Made by a program: the position numbers and the translations under genes. The notes under the pieces were generated by a model, which ran no database searches, was not told the DNA's origin, and saw only the letters and a list, made by a program, of their open reading frames with translations. Positions 42,481 to 51,918 of a stretch of 64,000 bases of DNA are shown here, piece after piece. Source of the DNA: Halomonas sp. McH1-25 (GTDB taxonomy: Bacteria > Pseudomonadota > Gammaproteobacteria > Pseudomonadales > Halomonadaceae); NCBI RefSeq assembly GCF_022348165.1, contig NZ_JAKRFI010000003.1:186001-250000 (forward strand). The letters are read 5' to 3'. The first letter of the stretch is position 1. Every line of letters starts with the position of its first letter.

Positions 42481-43429
42481 GCGAGATCAAAGGTGCCAAA
42501 GAAATCGACTTCACCCCGGATAAACGGCTGTAGAGTAACCTGTAGGGGTTGCCGGCTCCCCACCTTGGCGTCAGCCGCATTGGATCATGCCATCACATTG
42601 GCTTTTTTAGTAGGCGGTAAATACTCATGACGTTTACTGTCATTTTTCAATGACTAGATTTGGCCATTTCTTCTTCCATCCCTTACCTTGAACCCGATCA
42701 GCGAAGGCTTCTGGCTTCTTCCGCTTGGGGTTCATTGTCACGTTCAGATTGAACAACGACTCAAGCCCCAACGGAGCGATTATTTCCAAAACACCAGTCT
42801 CCTCGCCTATTAAACGTACGCCTACCGCTGTTTCCAGCTCAACCCAGTACGTCATTGCATCGGCCATGGAGTGGTAAGGAGCATCGCCATTTTGTGCATG
42901 CATTCGAGCCTGATTTTTAACTGACCAGCGCCGTGCCAGCATCCCATGAAGTCGCGATTCGAGTAACCTATCTCGCCTCTCGGTGATGTCTGTCGAGTCG
43001 AAGTAGATGAGATCGATGTCATCCAAAGGCGTGGGCTCTGAATAACCGTGCAGCCGGTCCCAAACGAGATTCCGCACAAACCCCGCTGCCAGGCACCAGT
43101 CGTTGAGCTGAAGCTGGCTTGCTACCCTTAGTGCGTCTTTCCTTTCTGGGTCCGCCTCGATCCAAGCGATTAACGTTTCCTCTATCGGGGTCGTCATGCG
43201 CCGTCCTATCTTTTGGGAGGTTCGTTGCGCCGGGTGTCGCCTAGGCACCGTTAGATGCTATTTCACGCAAATATCACCGCTGCAGGAAAAGGCGCACACA
43301 TTAAGCTTAAAACGGCACGCCGATACGGAGGCTGTCGGCAATCGATATCGGGCTTACGGCTCCCCTCGCAACGCCGGACCATGTGCCAGAAACAGCTCAG
43401 CTAGATGATCGGCGACCACCCGGACTCGC
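42411..43429. repeat. Pair of ~68-bp direct repeats (42411-42478 and 43362-43429)
   Basis: The two segments derive from LysR 3' ends and match at most positions; both begin CCCCTCGCA and share CGCCGGACCATGTGCCAG. They lie 951 bp apart and bracket the lower-GC nucleotidyltransferase gene plus ~150 bp of sequence I could not assign (42481-42639). This is the footprint expected if a segment was gained or replaced by recombination between related LysR ends. Confidence 0.65.
42640..43197 (-). CDS. Nucleotidyltransferase-family protein (NTP_transf_6 / DUF925)
   Basis: A 185-residue protein of the nucleotidyltransferase-like family DUF925. The segment CLAAGFVRNLVWDRLHGY (about 34-51) is followed by the metal-binding LDDIDLIYFD (about 57-66). 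WSVKNQARMH and a C-terminal APLGLESLFNLNVTMNPK complete the family pattern. The biochemical role is unknown. Base composition is clearly lower in GC than neighbouring genes, and the gene lies between duplicated LysR ends, both signs of acquisition. Start at ATG 43197; the frame extends to 43248. Confidence 0.8.
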   Translation of the reverse strand: MTTPIEETLIAWIEADPERKDALRVASQLQLNDWCLAAGFVRNLVWDRLHGYSEPTPLDDIDLIYFDSTDITERRDRLLESRLHGMLARRWSVKNQARMHAQNGDAPYHSMADAMTYWVELETAVGVRLIGEETGVLEIIAPLGLESLFNLNVTMNPKRKKPEAFADRVQGKGWKKKWPNLVIEK

Positions 43430-44301
43430 CGGGAATGTGCCAGATCCGAGTGAATGACCAGCCAGATGGGCTGGTCGACGCCGAGCTCGGCGTCGACACA
43501 AACCAGGCCGGCCTCTCGGGCCAGGAAATGTGGCAGGACGGCCAGCCCTAACCCTGCGCTGGCCGCGGCGATCTGGCTGGCCAGGGTGCTGGTCGTGATC
43601 CGGCAGGCACCCCCGCCCAGGGCACGATCCAGCCATTGCGCCGCGGGGAAACGCTGATTCAGCTCCGTCCAGCCGATAAAGTCGTCTTTATCGAACTTAG
43701 CCACATCAGACCAGGATTGACGCTGTAGGATATATTCGGATGAGCCATATAGCCCAAAGCCCAGCACACCCAAGCGTCGGAGGGTGACATTACCCTGTTC
43801 CGGCCTGACCATGCGAATCGCCAGATCGGCATCTCGACGATGCAGGTTGACCGTCTGAATGCCCGTGAGAATCTCGATGCGTAGTTCGGGATGCCTAGCG
43901 AACAGCGCACCCAACGAAGGAATGATCAGCGGATTCGCCAAATTCTCGGCGGTGGCGAGTCGAACGCATCCCGTTACCTGCCCCAGGCCCTCCGCAGCCG
44001 CCCCAAAGGACTGTCCCGCCTGTTCCAGCGCTTCGGCCTTGGCGATGAGCGCGGCACCTTCATCGGTCACTTGATAGCCGCTCTGATGACGGCTGAACAG
44101 TGCGACTCCCAGCGCCGCCTCCAGGCGCTCGAGGCGCCGTGACACCGTCGCAATACCTAGGCCCAGCATGTTGGCTGCCGCACTCAGGGTGCCGGCACGG
44201 GCAATCGCCAGGAATATACGAGCATCGTCCCAGTTCAGCCCCGAGGCGAGCGGATTTCCATTATCGGAAGACTGATTTCTATTTTTGCGCATAGTTTTCA
44301 T
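43354..44301 (-). CDS. LysR-family transcriptional regulator, copy 1
   Basis: A 315-residue LysR regulator. The winged helix-turn-helix is near 25-85 (ARIFLAIARAGTLSAAANMLGLGIATVSRRLERLE). The effector-binding domain follows to the end (DLAIRMVRPEQGNVTLRRLG). The N-terminal ~20 residues before the domain are charged and may be non-essential; a start three codons later is possible. It is divergent from the aldo/keto reductase gene with 47 bp between starts and probably regulates it. Its 3' end is duplicated at 42403-42480. Confidence 0.9.
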   Translation of the reverse strand: MKTMRKNRNQSSDNGNPLASGLNWDDARIFLAIARAGTLSAAANMLGLGIATVSRRLERLEAALGVALFSRHQSGYQVTDEGAALIAKAEALEQAGQSFGAAAEGLGQVTGCVRLATAENLANPLIIPSLGALFARHPELRIEILTGIQTVNLHRRDADLAIRMVRPEQGNVTLRRLGVLGFGLYGSSEYILQRQSWSDVAKFDKDDFIGWTELNQRFPAAQWLDRALGGGACRITTSTLASQIAAASAGLGLAVLPHFLAREAGLVCVDAELGVDQPIWLVIHSDLAHSRRVRVVADHLAELFLAHGPALRGEP

Positions 44302-44348
44302 GAAGTCAGAAAACCATACTCCTTCCGTTCTTTACAAGGAGAGACGAC

Positions 44349-45332
44349 ATGCAACGACGCAAGTTAGGCCACGATCTCGAAGTCTCGGCCCTGGGACTCG
44401 GCTGCATGGGCATGAGCGAATTCTATGGTTCCCGGGATGATGACGCATCGCTACGCGTCCTCGAGCGTGCCGTGGAACTGGGCATCGATTTCTTCGATAC
44501 CGCCGACATGTACGGCCCTCACCACAACGAGGAACTGATCGGTCGTTTTCTCGCTTCGCACGGTGGCAGTATCAGGATCGCCACCAAGTTCGGCATCGTG
44601 CGGCGACCCGGTGAGTACCGTCGGCAGATCGACAATACGCCCGCTTATGCGCGCCAGGCATGCGAGGCCTCGCTTCGGCGTCTGGGCATCGAGTGCATCG
44701 ACCTCTTCTACGTGCATCGCCTGGATTCCAGTCAGCCGATCGAAGAGACGATGGAGGGTCTTGCCACGCTGGTCCGTGAAGGCAAGATTGCCAGGATCGG
44801 CCTGTGCGAGGTCAGCGCGGCCACGCTGCGCCGCGCCCATGCCATTCATCCGATCACGGCAGTGCAGACGGAATACTCGTTATGGACACGCGACGTCGAA
44901 GCCGAGGTGTTGCCGGCCTGCAGAGAGCTAGGCATCGGTTTCGTCCCCTACTCTCCCTTGGGACGTGGCTTCCTGACCGGCAGTTACCAGAGCGACACGT
45001 GTTTCGAAGCGGGTGACTTCCGGGCATCGCTGCCACGCTTCTCGCCCGAAAACATGGCCACCAATCGCTCGATCGTGGATGTCATTCGTCAGCTTGCCGA
45101 GCGCAAGGGATGCACTGCCGCGCAGATCGCGCTGGCCTGGCTGCTGGCTCAAGGCAGCGATATCGTGCCGATTCCCGGTACCCGGCGTGAGCGCTACCTG
45201 CAGGAAAATGTCGATGCACTCTCCGTCATGCTGAGCGCCGAAGACCTTGCTCAACTGGACCGTGATATCGCGCACCTTACGGTGGCAGGCGCCCGCTATA
45301 CCGACGAAGGCATGAAAGGAGTCGATGCATGA
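44349..45332 (+). CDS. Aldo/keto reductase
   Basis: A 327-residue AKR of the YakC/PdxI-like group. The catalytic tetrad is visible as the D in DFFDTADMYG, the Y of the same motif, the K in ATKFGI and the H in DLFYVHRLD. NADPH-binding IPGTRRERYLQENVDAL lies near the C-terminus. It reduces aldehydes or ketones; the substrate is unknown. GGAGA lies upstream. The next gene starts 4 nt before its stop (ATGA overlap), so the two are co-translated. Confidence 0.9.
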   Translation: MQRRKLGHDLEVSALGLGCMGMSEFYGSRDDDASLRVLERAVELGIDFFDTADMYGPHHNEELIGRFLASHGGSIRIATKFGIVRRPGEYRRQIDNTPAYARQACEASLRRLGIECIDLFYVHRLDSSQPIEETMEGLATLVREGKIARIGLCEVSAATLRRAHAIHPITAVQTEYSLWTRDVEAEVLPACRELGIGFVPYSPLGRGFLTGSYQSDTCFEAGDFRASLPRFSPENMATNRSIVDVIRQLAERKGCTAAQIALAWLLAQGSDIVPIPGTRRERYLQENVDALSVMLSAEDLAQLDRDIAHLTVAGARYTDEGMKGVDA

Positions 45333-45706
45333 CCCATTCAATCAATACCCGCCGCACCCAGGCATTGGCGCTTCTCGAACGGCTGGATCGCGAGGCGCCC
45401 GACAAGGTCTCGGCGAATCTCGATAGCATGTCCGATGACTTTCTGGAGATCGTGCTGGGCTTTGCCTTTACGGATGTCGTGTCCCGACCCGGCATCGACC
45501 TCAAGACACGCGAGATGCTGACGGTCGCGGCGCTCGTTGCGATGGGCAACGCGCCATCACAACTGGAATTCCATATCCGTGCCGCTCTTAACAACGGAGT
45601 GAGTCGAGACGAGATTATCGAGATCCTGCTACAAATGGCCGTCTACGCAGGCATCCCCGCCTGCATGAATGGTGTCGCTGCGGCCAGAAAAGTATTGGAT
45701 GTATAG
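45329..45706 (+). CDS. Carboxymuconolactone decarboxylase-like protein
   Basis: A 125-residue all-helical protein of the CMD/AhpD superfamily: GIDLKTREMLTVAALVAMG and HIRAALNNGVSRDEIIEILLQMAVYAGIPACMNGV. It lacks the CxxC pair of AhpD-type peroxidase partners, so it belongs to the gamma-carboxymuconolactone decarboxylase-like branch, many of which have no assigned role. It overlaps the aldo/keto reductase gene by 4 nt. Its partner suggests detoxification of a carbonyl compound. The ~200 bp that follow (45707-45906) hold no gene I can support. Confidence 0.83.
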   Translation: MTHSINTRRTQALALLERLDREAPDKVSANLDSMSDDFLEIVLGFAFTDVVSRPGIDLKTREMLTVAALVAMGNAPSQLEFHIRAALNNGVSRDEIIEILLQMAVYAGIPACMNGVAAARKVLDV

Positions 45707-45906
45707 CAGCATTATCTTTCAAACCGGCAAAGAACAGTTGGGCATGCTCTATGCCGACACCAGCCATCGCCGCGATAGCGCATCTAGGCCACGACGCTCC
45801 ACAACATGGAGCGCTTCGGTTCGGATGCCGACCTCAATTTTATTCAATATCAAAGCCGCCGGTCAGGGCAGACTCCGCTTGCAACCTGCAATCGAGAATA
45901 CAGTCA

Positions 45907-46500
45907 ATGAGCCTTTCCCTGATTCTGTCCATGTCTGCCTTTGCATTAGCGGCTTCCATATCTCCTGGGCCGGTCAACCTTGTATGTCTAAGCAATGGCA
46001 CCTACTACCCGATTTCCCGGGGGCTGATCTTTGTTACCGGAGCCACGCTAGGCTTCATCGCTCTGTTCATTGCCGTGGGGTTGGGGCTTTACTCGCTGCT
46101 GAGCGTGGTGCCAATATTCGAAGAAATGTTGAGGTGGGCAGGCGTAGCCTTTCTGCTTTACCTAAGCCTGAAGCTGGCCATGGACAGCGGACAACTACCA
46201 GAGGACAGTACCGGCAAAGCCCCTGGGTTCGGGACCGGCGCTCTGATGCAGTGGCTCAACCCCAAGGCCTGGCTGGCCTCGGCTTCTGGCATCGGCGCAT
46301 ACACCAGCGCAAATGACCTGCAGCAGGTTCTGCTATTCGCCACCATTTACCTGCCCATCTGCTGGCTGTCACTGGCATGCTGGGTATACACCGGTGCATT
46401 CCTTCGCAGATATGTTCAGCGACCAAAGATACTCGCTACCATAAACCGGATTTTGGCCCTCCTGCTCGGCGCCAGTTGTCTATATCTCCTGGTCGGGTGA
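45907..46500 (+). CDS. LysE-type amino acid exporter, copy 2
   Basis: A 197-residue membrane protein with six predicted helices. ALAASISPGPVNLVCLSNGTYYPISRG carries the LysE signature, and QWLNPKAWLASASGIGAY is the second conserved region. Start at ATG 45907; an upstream extension to 45751 is not supported by homology. It overlaps the 3' end of the convergent AraC regulator by 21 nt. Paired AraC-LysE loci are common in pseudomonads and relatives, where the regulator controls the exporter. Confidence 0.85.
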   Translation: MSLSLILSMSAFALAASISPGPVNLVCLSNGTYYPISRGLIFVTGATLGFIALFIAVGLGLYSLLSVVPIFEEMLRWAGVAFLLYLSLKLAMDSGQLPEDSTGKAPGFGTGALMQWLNPKAWLASASGIGAYTSANDLQQVLLFATIYLPICWLSLACWVYTGAFLRRYVQRPKILATINRILALLLGASCLYLLVG

Positions 46501-47319
46501 GGAGCGCCGGTATTGATTTGGCGTTACCGCCATCAGCCGTTTAAACGTTCGATGGAAGTGGGGCTGATCTGCAAAGCCTGCATTAAAGGCCGCTGCTGCA
46601 ATCGGAGTGCCATTTTTCAGCTCATGGCGCCCAAGCTGTACCCGCCGGTTTACCTGATAGGCATGGGGCGTAAAACCAAAATATTGCCTGAAAGCACGAA
46701 TCAAGTGGCCTGCGCTATACCCTGAAATTTCGCAAAGCGTGTCCAGCGACGTATCTTCAGCAGCGTAGTCATCCAAATAGGCAGCTAGCATTGTCAGAGC
46801 CTCCGGTGCGTTCGGCTCTTCCACCCCTGGCTGCCTGGAAAGTTCGTGCATCAGATCCGATAGAAATTCCGCCACCTCCGTTTGCTTTTCCAGCAGATCA
46901 CGCTGTGGATCAAGAAGGCAGTCAGCCATGCGACAATAGCGTTCATACCAGAGTGGGTCAGATATCGTAGCCGTAGAAAAGTCCTTCCACTGAGCCTCCT
47001 GCAGTAAACCCGCACGGAACCGTAAATCCGTGAGCCATCCGGTATCTACATACAGCATGAGATAAGCCCACGGCATATCGTCGATAGGATTGCAGGCATG
47101 AACCCATTCCGGATTCATTAACACGAGGTCACCGGCACGTACCTGGTAATGGTCGTTCCGATACTGAAACGTGCTTTCACCCCCAGTAATGGCGCCTACC
47201 GACCATTGGGTGTGGCTATGCGGCGCATAACAGACTTGGCGTCCATCACTGACCTTACGCAACTCCACGTGAGGAAGGCGGCAATCTCGCCAAAATAGCG
47301 GCTTTCTCTCGGCGTTCAT
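46480..47319 (-). CDS. AraC-family transcriptional regulator
   Basis: A 279-residue regulator. The N-terminal AraC-type cupin is about 20-110 (PHSHTQWSVGAITGGES and AGDLVLMNPEWVHACNP, with the metal/ligand-site histidines). The C-terminal double helix-turn-helix is about 180-275 (TLCEISGYSAGHLIRAFRQYFGFTPHAYQ and AAFNAGFADQPHFHRTFKRLMAVTPNQYR). Probably controls the convergent LysE exporter. The two genes overlap by 21 nt at their 3' ends. Confidence 0.9.
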   Translation of the reverse strand: MNAERKPLFWRDCRLPHVELRKVSDGRQVCYAPHSHTQWSVGAITGGESTFQYRNDHYQVRAGDLVLMNPEWVHACNPIDDMPWAYLMLYVDTGWLTDLRFRAGLLQEAQWKDFSTATISDPLWYERYCRMADCLLDPQRDLLEKQTEVAEFLSDLMHELSRQPGVEEPNAPEALTMLAAYLDDYAAEDTSLDTLCEISGYSAGHLIRAFRQYFGFTPHAYQVNRRVQLGRHELKNGTPIAAAAFNAGFADQPHFHRTFKRLMAVTPNQYRRSSPDQEI

Positions 47320-47413
47320 GGTCTAGACTTCACCATTTCTCTTGCCTCTTTCTTGATCAGCTCGTGCACGGCTATCCAACCTTACATGTCCTCCCATAGA
47401 AGACATTGTTAGA

Positions 47414-48562
47414 TTATGTTGCCTCCTCCAGCTTCCCTTTACGATGTTGAATTCTCACCCCGACGCCCACCGAACCGATAACCAGAGCAATCCCGAAACA
47501 GGCCAGCGCGATCTCCTGCCCGTAAGCGTCGATGAGCAGCCCGGTGACAACTACCGGGAAACTGAAGCCGAGATAGGCCATGAGGAAGAAGCCTGCACTC
47601 GCGCTGGCATTGTTCTCGGAGCCGGCCAAGGCCATGACACCGCTCAGTCCGCCCAGGTACACGAAGCCATAACAGGCACTGCTGGCGGCCAGGGTGCCCA
47701 GCAGCACGGCCATCAGGCTCCCCTGCAACGCCCCCCAGGCGATCAGCCCGTAGGCCAGCGGAAGAATGACCAGGCCCAACTTCACCGACGTCTGAGATGA
47801 CAGCCTGCGAGCCCAGGGCTGGAACAGTACACCGCAACTGCAGATGGCGAACGTGGCGAAGCCCGCCCATGCCGCCAGCCCATGCGTGGCGAGTACCGAG
47901 GGGAGTATGGCAATCACGATGCCCACCGTCGCCCAGGCCAGCAAAATGGCCAGGCCGAAGGAAAGCGCCCCGGAAGGATACGCCGGCAAGCGGAGCATGG
48001 CGGCGGTTGGCTGGCGTGGCGCCGTGTCCGGCAACGTGGCCACGAGGGTCATGGCCAGGCCGCCTGCCCCCAGGTAGAGCCCCAGGCTCGGCGGCGTCAG
48101 ACTCGGCAACTGCAGAACGAACAGGCTGGTGACTGCGGCCCCGAGGCCGAATCCCAGAGACGTGCTGGCCGTCACCCAGGTGGCCGGCACTCGCGTATCA
48201 CGGCCTCGGTACAGCTCGAGCATGTAAGCCGGCGCGACCGCCGAAGTCAGCGCCGTCCCGATTCCCATCAGGAACCGGGCCGCTCCCAACGTGACCAGCC
48301 CGGGAAAGAGCAATGTCAGCGCCGTTGCCAGCCAGGCCAGACCCAATGCCAACAGAATCAGCGGACGACGCCCAATCCGCTCGGCGACGCCGCTGAAAGC
48401 GAGCAGCACCGGCAGTACACCCATGACATAAGCGGCAAAGGCCAACGTGCTGCCTCCCACCCCTAGCCCATCGGATGCCGCCAGGGCAGCATAAAGAGGT
48501 GCCTGCAGGTTCACTGCCGTGGTAATCGTGCATAGGGCAAAAGCGAGACGAAGAATGTTCAT
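47414..48562 (-). CDS. MFS transporter
   Basis: A 382-residue major facilitator with twelve predicted helices. The signature loop between helices 2 and 3 is GVAERIGRRPLILLALG. A charged central loop lies near residue 185-195 (PDTAPRQPT). The substrate is unknown; drug or amino-acid-like efflux is likely. I use ATG 48562, where the first helix follows directly; a longer frame reaches 48733 but enters the divergent promoter region. Divergent from a MocR-type regulator, which is the likely controller. Confidence 0.85.
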   Translation of the reverse strand: MNILRLAFALCTITTAVNLQAPLYAALAASDGLGVGGSTLAFAAYVMGVLPVLLAFSGVAERIGRRPLILLALGLAWLATALTLLFPGLVTLGAARFLMGIGTALTSAVAPAYMLELYRGRDTRVPATWVTASTSLGFGLGAAVTSLFVLQLPSLTPPSLGLYLGAGGLAMTLVATLPDTAPRQPTAAMLRLPAYPSGALSFGLAILLAWATVGIVIAILPSVLATHGLAAWAGFATFAICSCGVLFQPWARRLSSQTSVKLGLVILPLAYGLIAWGALQGSLMAVLLGTLAASSACYGFVYLGGLSGVMALAGSENNASASAGFFLMAYLGFSFPVVVTGLLIDAYGQEIALACFGIALVIGSVGVGVRIQHRKGKLEEAT

Positions 48563-48705
48563 GCGATGCGAGCCACCCAAGCGATACGTGAAGTGGCCTA
48601 CCCTCGCATCCGACCGGCAACGCCGTAAGGTACACTTGTCATGACCCATCCATGCACTGTTACTCGATTTTCCGAAACAGTGGACCCGGCCAGGGAGAAC
48701 ATGCA

Positions 48706-50103
48706 GTGAAGCTGGAGATCGACCCGGACTCATGCACGCCTCTGGCCAGCCAGGTGGCCGAAGGTATCCGTGACTGGATCGTGAAACATGGCGCCGGCGG
48801 CGGGAGCCGCCTTCCCTCGATTCGCCGGCTGTCGAGTGACCTCGGCGTCAGCCGCAATACGACTATCGAAGCTTACGAGCGACTGGTGGCCCAGGGGTTG
48901 GTGCGTTCCCGGCCGGGCTCGGGCTTTTACGTGGCAGACAATGCATCCAACACACTCGGTAAACGGCTTGTCGAGACAGCCGGCATCGAGGAACTCACCA
49001 GTGACATGTGGGCCTTGTTCCAGGCTGATGACGAGGAATTGAAACTCGGTTGCGGCTGGCTGCCCAACCATTGGCGCGAGGGAGACGACCTCGCCTATGC
49101 GATTCGTCAGGTGACCCGCCAGAACCGCGCGGGGCTCTTCGAGTACAGCTCTCCCATGGGCACGCCCGAGCTTCGCGCGCTGCTTAGGGAGCGGCTGCGC
49201 CTGCTGGGGATCGATGTCGCCGCCGAGCAGATTCTGCTCACCGCGGGCGCCAGCCACGCCCTGGATCTTATCGTCCGGCACATGCTCGAGCCGGGCGACA
49301 CGGTATTCGTGGAGTCGCCCGGGTACTACAATCTGTTCGGGCTGCTCCGACTGCATCGGATCAACATCATTGGCGTGCCGCGCATGGCTGAAGGCCCCGA
49401 TGCCGAGCAGATAGAGCAACTGCTTAAAACGCACCGGCCCAAGCTGTTCTTCACCAACAGCGTCTTCCAGAACCCCACCGGCACGACACTGGTGCCCACG
49501 GTGGCCCATCGCATCCTGCAGCTCGCCGAGGCCCACGACTTCCGGATCGTCGAAGACGATATCTATGCGGATTTCCAGCACGATCCCAGCATACGATTGG
49601 CGACCCTCGATGGCCTGCGCCGGGTGATCTATCTGGGAAGCTTCTCCAAGTCCCTGTCCAGCTCGCTGCGCGTGGGCTTCATTGCCGCCGAGCCGGGACT
49701 GATGAAGCCACTGGTCGACATCAAGATGCTGACCAGCATTGCTGCCTCGCGCTTTGCCGAACAGGTCGTCACGCTGATGCTCCAGAACGGCAGCTACCGC
49801 AAGCTGGTCGAGCGGCTGCGAACCAGGCTCTCCGGCCAGATGGCCGCGGCCCTGAACCTGGTCAAGGGCGCAGGCTGGGAGGTGTTCGTCGAGCCGGCTG
49901 GAGGCATGTTCCTGTGGGTGCGTCACCCGGATATCGAATCGTCCAGCCAACTCGTCGCTCACGCAAAGCACGCCGGTATCAGCCTGTCACCGGGGCATCT
50001 CTTTCTGCCACAGGAAGACGATTCCCCCTGGCTGCGAATCAACGTGGCCTATCTTCAGGATAAGCGAGCTGTTCACTTTATTAATGCCCCGGTGAATACA
50101 TAA
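48706..50103 (+). CDS. MocR/PdxR-family regulator with aminotransferase domain, copy 2
   Basis: A 465-residue MocR protein. It has an N-terminal GntR winged helix (about 5-75, SRLPSIRRLSSDLGVSRNTTIEAYERL) and a fold-type I aminotransferase domain. PLP contacts are NSVFQNPTGTTL and the lysine in YLGSFSKSLSSSLRVGF. The GTG at 48706 has GGAGAA upstream and is where family homology begins; an ATG at 48652 would add 18 residues. Divergent from the MFS transporter, so control of that exporter is inferred. Distinct in sequence from the EnuR-like protein at 19.3 kb. Confidence 0.87.
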   Translation: MKLEIDPDSCTPLASQVAEGIRDWIVKHGAGGGSRLPSIRRLSSDLGVSRNTTIEAYERLVAQGLVRSRPGSGFYVADNASNTLGKRLVETAGIEELTSDMWALFQADDEELKLGCGWLPNHWREGDDLAYAIRQVTRQNRAGLFEYSSPMGTPELRALLRERLRLLGIDVAAEQILLTAGASHALDLIVRHMLEPGDTVFVESPGYYNLFGLLRLHRINIIGVPRMAEGPDAEQIEQLLKTHRPKLFFTNSVFQNPTGTTLVPTVAHRILQLAEAHDFRIVEDDIYADFQHDPSIRLATLDGLRRVIYLGSFSKSLSSSLRVGFIAAEPGLMKPLVDIKMLTSIAASRFAEQVVTLMLQNGSYRKLVERLRTRLSGQMAAALNLVKGAGWEVFVEPAGGMFLWVRHPDIESSSQLVAHAKHAGISLSPGHLFLPQEDDSPWLRINVAYLQDKRAVHFINAPVNT

Positions 50104-50124
50104 TTCCGCCTGAGCAAGCTGCCT

Positions 50125-50982
50125 TCAGCTAACAAGACGCTCTTTAAGCGAATTTCCCACCAGCTCAAGAAAGAGCCTGACCCGGAGCGTTTGGCGCAGG
50201 TCCGGATGGGTCAGAACCCAGAGTTGCGTGGCCAGAGGAGAAAGGGCTGGCGATATCTGCACGACCCCGGGCGCTGCGTCAGCCAGATAGCAGGGAAGCA
50301 CGGCCTGCCCACTCCCTGCCTGTACGGCGGCCAGCATGCCCATCACACTATCAACGCGATACGAGCATTCTTCAGCGACGCCTTCGCTTGCCATCCATGT
50401 TTCCAGCAACCGATACCCCAGCCTTTCGTCAGGGCCAATCCAGGGAAGCTGGCTGCCCTGCCCCGACGGCCCATAAACCGCTTGTTCAATGGTACCGATA
50501 CATCGTCCAACCAGATTCTCCGGTGGAGTCGGGGTAGGCCTGATGGCGATATCCGCTTCTCGCTTGGTCAGGTTGAAAAGCTGGTTCGATATGACGACTT
50601 CCAAGGTGATGTCGGGATAGCTTTCCTGAAACAACTTGAAGATGGGCGCTAACAGACCGGCCATAAGGGCATCCGTCGTGGTGACTCGCAGCGTCCCGCT
50701 CGGTTTGAAATCCTGCCCTGCTAGCCTGCGCTGAACGCCCAGCCACTCCACTTCCATACGCTCAGCCGTCGCCGTCATATCCTCCCCCGCAGGAGTCGGC
50801 ACATAACCTCTCGCGCCACGCTCGAACAGGCGCACGCCCAGTCGCTTTTCCATCGCACCCAGACGCCGGAAGACAGTTGCGTGACTTACTTTGAGCAGGC
50901 GTGCCGCACCGGACAGTGAACCGGCACGCGCGATAGCCAGTACCGTGCGCAGGTCGTCCCATTGAGCCATCTGTTCATTCAT
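50125..50982 (-). CDS. LysR-family transcriptional regulator, copy 2
   Basis: A 285-residue LysR regulator. The helix-turn-helix is about 8-68 (LRTVLAIARAGSLSGAARLLKVSHATVFRRLGAMEKRLG). The effector domain runs to the end, with AIRPTPTPPENLVGR and LPCYLADAAPGV. It is divergent from the flavodoxin-type quinone reductase gene, with 89 bp between starts, and most likely regulates it. Converges on the MocR gene with a 21-nt gap. Confidence 0.9.
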   Translation of the reverse strand: MNEQMAQWDDLRTVLAIARAGSLSGAARLLKVSHATVFRRLGAMEKRLGVRLFERGARGYVPTPAGEDMTATAERMEVEWLGVQRRLAGQDFKPSGTLRVTTTDALMAGLLAPIFKLFQESYPDITLEVVISNQLFNLTKREADIAIRPTPTPPENLVGRCIGTIEQAVYGPSGQGSQLPWIGPDERLGYRLLETWMASEGVAEECSYRVDSVMGMLAAVQAGSGQAVLPCYLADAAPGVVQISPALSPLATQLWVLTHPDLRQTLRVRLFLELVGNSLKERLVS

Positions 50983-51071
50983 GTAAAGTTCCCTTGCAAC
51001 AATAGGGAATTACTCTTCGGAAATGCAGAGCCTACCGTAGGAAGAAACCAACACAAGCCTGCGGAGGCGCT

Positions 51072-51806
51072 ATGAACGTTCTGATCGTGTATTGCCACCC
51101 CGAGCCCGGCAGTTTCAACGCCGCTCTAAAATCGGTTGCCCAGGAAGAACTCGAGCGGCAAGGGCATACCGTGGCAGTGTCCGACCTTTATGCTGAAGGC
51201 TTCGACCCGGTGGAAGGCCCCGCTCATTACTCTCAGCGCCAAAGACCGGACTACTTCTCTGCCCTGACAGAGCAGCGCAGTGCCAGCGATCAGGAACGAC
51301 TCCCCTCGGAGGTGGCGCGAGAGATCGCACGTCTGGAACGAGCCGACCTGGTCATTTTGCAGTTTCCGCTATGGTGGCATGCTCAGCCTGCCATGCTGAA
51401 AGGCTGGTTTGACCGGGTCGTTGTCTACGGAGGGCTTTATACGGGGAGGTGTCGCTATGACGCCGGGTATTTTCTGGGTCGGCGTGCCATATGTTCAGTG
51501 ACGACGGGCGCCCCGGCCTCCGCCTTCGGCCCAGGAGGACGGGGCGGGAATATCGAACGGCTGATGTGGCCAATCCACTACTCCCTGTATTACATGGGCT
51601 TCACGGTACTGCCGCCCTTCCTCTCCCACGGCATCCAGGGCGGAGGATTGTCCTACCAGGCTGAGGCTGGTTTTCAGGCTCATCTGGGTCGGCTCAAGCA
51701 GGATTGGACCAAGCGCCTGGCTCAGCTTGATTGTGATGAACCACTGCGCTTCAACGGCTGGGCAGATTGGAATGAAGACGGATCGATGTGTCGTCAGCCT
51801 CATTGA
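51072..51806 (+). CDS. NAD(P)H:quinone oxidoreductase (flavodoxin-2 family)
   Basis: A 244-residue protein of the NQO1/KefF/MdaB flavodoxin-fold family. The FAD-phosphate motif is CHPEPGSFNAAL at 8-19. Central QFPLWWHAQPAMLKGWFDRV is the conserved flavin and quinone-site segment. It should carry out two-electron reduction of quinones, protecting against redox cycling. The ATG is preceded by GCGGAGG. Beside a divergent LysR regulator. Confidence 0.9.
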   Translation: MNVLIVYCHPEPGSFNAALKSVAQEELERQGHTVAVSDLYAEGFDPVEGPAHYSQRQRPDYFSALTEQRSASDQERLPSEVAREIARLERADLVILQFPLWWHAQPAMLKGWFDRVVVYGGLYTGRCRYDAGYFLGRRAICSVTTGAPASAFGPGGRGGNIERLMWPIHYSLYYMGFTVLPPFLSHGIQGGGLSYQAEAGFQAHLGRLKQDWTKRLAQLDCDEPLRFNGWADWNEDGSMCRQPH

Positions 51807-51918
51807 ACGTTCAAACGTTGAGCCTGGGGCTGCGCCATGACCCGGCATGATCAGTCTGCCCGGATAGCGCCTGGGCCCTCGCGAGGACTAGCTTATAGAT
51901 CGCTTGAGAAGACAAGCT

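Noticed and set aside
51803-51814. TTGAACGTTCAA, similar to the BetI-like palindrome at 37425
   Set aside because: It overlaps the stop codon of the quinone reductase gene and precedes no osmolyte gene, so probably coincidental.
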